Shown: piece after piece, positions 4,588 to 5,976 of the stretch | How positions within the stretch are numbered: position 1 is the first letter of the stretch | Layout of the letters: each line of letters opens with the position of its first letter | DNA from: an uncultured Verrucomicrobiota bacterium | GTDB taxonomy: Bacteria; Verrucomicrobiota; Verrucomicrobiia; Chthoniobacterales; SZAS-18 | Direction: 5' to 3' | DNA: 5,976 nucleotides | NCBI GenBank assembly: GCA_937873255.1 | Contig: CALMVM010000416.1 | Span: forward strand, 1 to 5,976 | Made by a program: the position numbers and the translations under genes | The notes under the pieces: model-generated | Told to the model about the DNA's origin: nothing | What the model saw: the letters and a program-made list of their open reading frames with translations, nothing else | Database searches by the model: none

Positions 4588-5268
4588 TCATTCCGTGTTC
4601 CCCGTTCCGCGTTCCGCGTTTTGCAGTTGTCCATCGCGCATTTCCAGCGTGCGGTCGCCGCGCGCGGCCAGGCGCAGGTCGTGGGTGACGACCAGGAGGG
4701 TCTTGCGTTTTTCGCGCACCAGGTTGATGAGCAGGTCGATGACGGCGCTGCCCGCCCGGCTGTCGAGGTTGCCGGTGGGTTCGTCGGCGAAGACCACGCT
4801 CGGGTCGTTGATGAGCGCGCGGGCGATGGCCACGCGCTGCTGTTCGCCGCCGGAGAGTTCGAGCGGCAGGTGGTGCAGGCGGTCGCCGAGGCCGACCTCG
4901 CGCAGGCTCTCGACGGCGCGCTCGCGGCGTTCGCGCCGGTTGGTGCCGCCGATCATTGCTGGCAGGAGGACGTTTTCCAGCGCGGTGAGTTCGGGCAGGA
5001 GGAAGTATCCCTGGAAGATGAATCCCATCCGCGCGTTGCGCAGCCGGGCCTGCGCGCGGCGGCCGAGGTCGTAGATCGACTGGCCCTCGAAGATCACCCG
5101 GCCGGAAGCGGGGCGTTCGAGTCCGGCGAGGATGTAGAGGAGGGTCGTCTTGCCCGCGCCGGACGCGCCGACCAGGAACGCTGCCTCGCCGGGCCGCACG
5201 TCCAGCGTGATGCCGCGCAACACGTCGAGCTTGCGCGCGCCGATGGCGAAGGACTGGCGCACGTCCAC
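4588..5268 (-). CDS. ABC transporter ATP-binding protein, LolD/MacB-like
   Basis: This cytoplasmic ATPase subunit of an ABC system, 226 residues, is closest in style to LolD/MacB-type ATPases that drive lipoprotein release or export without a classical solute permease. It has Walker A GASGAGKT (34-41), Q-loop Gln86 in FIFQGYFLLPELTALENV, signature LSGGEQQRVAIARAL (138-152), Walker B VVFADEP (158-164), D-loop NLDS (167-170) and H-loop His196 in VVTHD. GTG 5268 is the chosen start. The frame is open upstream to a stop at 5332-5334, but only CTG 5277 or weaker codons could extend it. The protein should end near MRDGQL; the last ten residues come from the heptad repeat at 4591-4620. No FtsX-like permease partner is adjacent on either side in the window. 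ilvE follows after 133 bp. Confidence 0.9.
   Translation of the reverse strand: MDVRQSFAIGARKLDVLRGITLDVRPGEAAFLVGASGAGKTTLLYILAGLERPASGRVIFEGQSIYDLGRRAQARLRNARMGFIFQGYFLLPELTALENVLLPAMIGGTNRRERRERAVESLREVGLGDRLHHLPLELSGGEQQRVAIARALINDPSVVFADEPTGNLDSRAGSAVIDLLINLVREKRKTLLVVTHDLRLAARGDRTLEMRDGQLQNAERGTGNTE
4591..4620. repeat. Heptad repeat cluster (TTCCGCG units), right copy
   Basis: Four consecutive 7-bp units, TTCCGTG, TTCCCCG, TTCCGCG and TTCCGCG, are followed by TTTT. This is the reverse complement of the CGGAACG units at 4458-4491. The cluster encodes the last residues of the ABC ATPase on the minus strand (NAERGTGNTE), showing that the repeat has become part of a coding region. The roughly 100 bp between the clusters contain no gene. 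Confidence 0.85.
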
Positions 5269-5371
5269 CGTGCGCAGGACGGCATCGGGGACGGTAGTGG
5301 TTGTGGCGGCGGGCTGGTCGATGGCGGCAAGTTAGAGGACCGGCGGCGGGATGCAAGGACAGCGCGCAGGC

Positions 5372-5400
5372 TTGCCCTGCCCGGAGGCGGGGAGTACATT
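5372..5400 (+). promoter_or_regulatory. Weak sigma70-like promoter candidate for the Uma2 gene
   Basis: TTGCCC at 5372-5377 and TACATT at 5395-5400 are separated by 17 bp. Each matches four of six consensus positions. Transcription would start at about 5407-5409, at or just before the ATG at 5409, so the mRNA would be nearly leaderless. The only purine-rich motifs before the ATG (GGAGG at 5383, GGGGAG at 5389) lie too far away to act as normal ribosome binding sites. In a G+C-rich genome such matches occur by chance, so support is low. Confidence 0.22.
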
Positions 5401-5408
5401 CCGCAGTC

Positions 5409-5976
5409 ATGAGCGTCGCGGAAGCTGTGGAAGAGTTGAGGGGTTCGACCGAGTTTTTGGATCAACTCGCGCACTTGAACGAAATCGCGGAGGACGAGCG
5501 GCGACGGCGCGAGCGGTTTACCGAGGAAATTGACGAAAAGACCAAGGCCGAGTTCATCAACGGACAGATCATCGTCCACTCGCCCTCGCGGCTTGCCCAT
5601 CTTGACGCTCTCTCCTTCGTGTTCAATCTGCTCGGCAATTTTGTCATGCAGCGAGGTCTCGGAAAAGTGTTCACGGAAAAATGTTTCATCCGCTGTAGCC
5701 GCAACGACTACGAGCCGGACATTTGCTTTTTCACTCAGTCCAAGTGCGCCGGATGGGAGCCGAGCAAAAAGATTTTCCCGCCGCCCGATCTTATCGTCGA
5801 AATCCTCTCGCCTTCCACCGAGCGCAATGACCGCACGATCAAGCGGCAAGACTATGCCCGGCACGGCGTCGGCGAATATTGGATCGTCGATGCCGACGCC
5901 CGTTCCATCGAGCAATATCTGCTGCCGCCGGGTGCCAACGCGTACCGGCTGGAAGCCCGCCTTTCCGGCCAGGAAC
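5409..5976 (+). CDS. Uma2-family putative endonuclease (PD-(D/E)XK fold), 3' end outside window
   Basis: The frame is open from ATG 5409 to the window edge, giving 189 residues without a stop. A charged, Arg/Glu-rich helical N-terminus (about 1-45) precedes the Uma2 (DUF820) core. The core comprises KAEFINGQIIVHSPSRLAH (46-64), YEPDICFF (101-108), PPDLIVEILSPSTERND (125-141), Lys145, YARHGVGEYWIVD (149-161) and IEQY. Asp104, Glu131 and Lys145 are the likely PD-(D/E)XK-type catalytic residues. Uma2 proteins are abundant in cyanobacteria, Chloroflexi, Planctomycetes and Verrucomicrobia, often in many copies, and their cellular role is poorly known. The gene is transcribed away from the ABC ATPase with a 140-bp gap. 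Probably only a short C-terminal piece is missing. Confidence 0.87.
   Translation, partial: MSVAEAVEELRGSTEFLDQLAHLNEIAEDERRRRERFTEEIDEKTKAEFINGQIIVHSPSRLAHLDALSFVFNLLGNFVMQRGLGKVFTEKCFIRCSRNDYEPDICFFTQSKCAGWEPSKKIFPPPDLIVEILSPSTERNDRTIKRQDYARHGVGEYWIVDADARSIEQYLLPPGANAYRLEARLSGQE

Noticed and set aside
4458..4620. CRISPR-like array
   Set aside because: Units are 7 bp and directly adjacent without unique spacers, and no cas gene is present.
4455..4634. N-terminal extension of ilvE by 60 codons
   Set aside because: The extension is translated heptad repeat and spacer (NAERGTRN, FRVPSSAFR). Family proteins begin at MKIHIDG, encoded from 4454.
3177..4688. Plus-strand open frame of 503 codons across mcsA and ilvE
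   Set aside because: It spans two unrelated minus-strand genes and the repeat region, and its composition (Arg, His, Asp, Val rich) is that of an antisense shadow.
5094..5915. Minus-strand open frame of 273 codons opposite the Uma2 gene
   Set aside because: The plus strand at 5409-5976 carries the complete set of Uma2 motifs. The minus frame also runs into the ABC gene out of frame, so it is a shadow.

Overview
The window looks like a chromosomal segment of a high-G+C bacterium, most probably a member of Verrucomicrobiota or a relative. The argument is indirect. An McsA/McsB protein-arginine kinase pair occurs here outside a Firmicutes-type ctsR-mcsA-mcsB-clpC layout. There is a Uma2-family gene, start sites have weak or no Shine-Dalgarno sequences, and intergenic GGAACGC heptad repeats of a kind I associate with verrucomicrobial genomes are present. 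No rRNA or other taxonomic marker lies in the window, so this placement is an inference.

Bases 1-1038 are a graveyard of mobile DNA. The last codons of an IS5-type transposase (2-58) run straight into the left end of an IS3-family element (from 56). That element keeps its whole orfA, the A AAA AAG frameshift signal and the first third or less of orfB before it is cut off at about 585-606. Next comes the 3' part of an unknown minus-strand gene (607 to about 822), which meets a decayed plus-strand transposase tail (about 860-1038). A 118-bp palindromic element (1044-1161) with 32-bp arms and two internal hairpins closes the region. Its right arm touches the stop codon of mcsB.

Bases 1160-5268 carry five genes in a row on the minus strand. 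In transcription order they are a LolD-like ABC ATPase, an IlvE-type class IV aminotransferase, mcsA, an exported HEAT-like protein and mcsB. The last four are tightly packed, with gaps of 13, 22 and 66 bp, and are probably cotranscribed. The ABC gene is separated from ilvE by 133 bp that hold two inverted clusters of heptad repeats, one of which forms the end of the ABC reading frame. McsB phosphorylates arginine residues on proteins and McsA is its zinc-binding activator, so these two act together in protein quality control. The exported protein between them has visibly lower G+C and looks like a later insertion into the pair.

From 5409 to the right edge a Uma2-family (PD-(D/E)XK-like) gene runs divergently on the plus strand and is cut by the window end. 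I found no CRISPR array, tRNA, rRNA or complete novel system. The most unusual items are the palindromic element, the interrupted mcsA-mcsB pair and the heptad repeats that have entered coding sequence.
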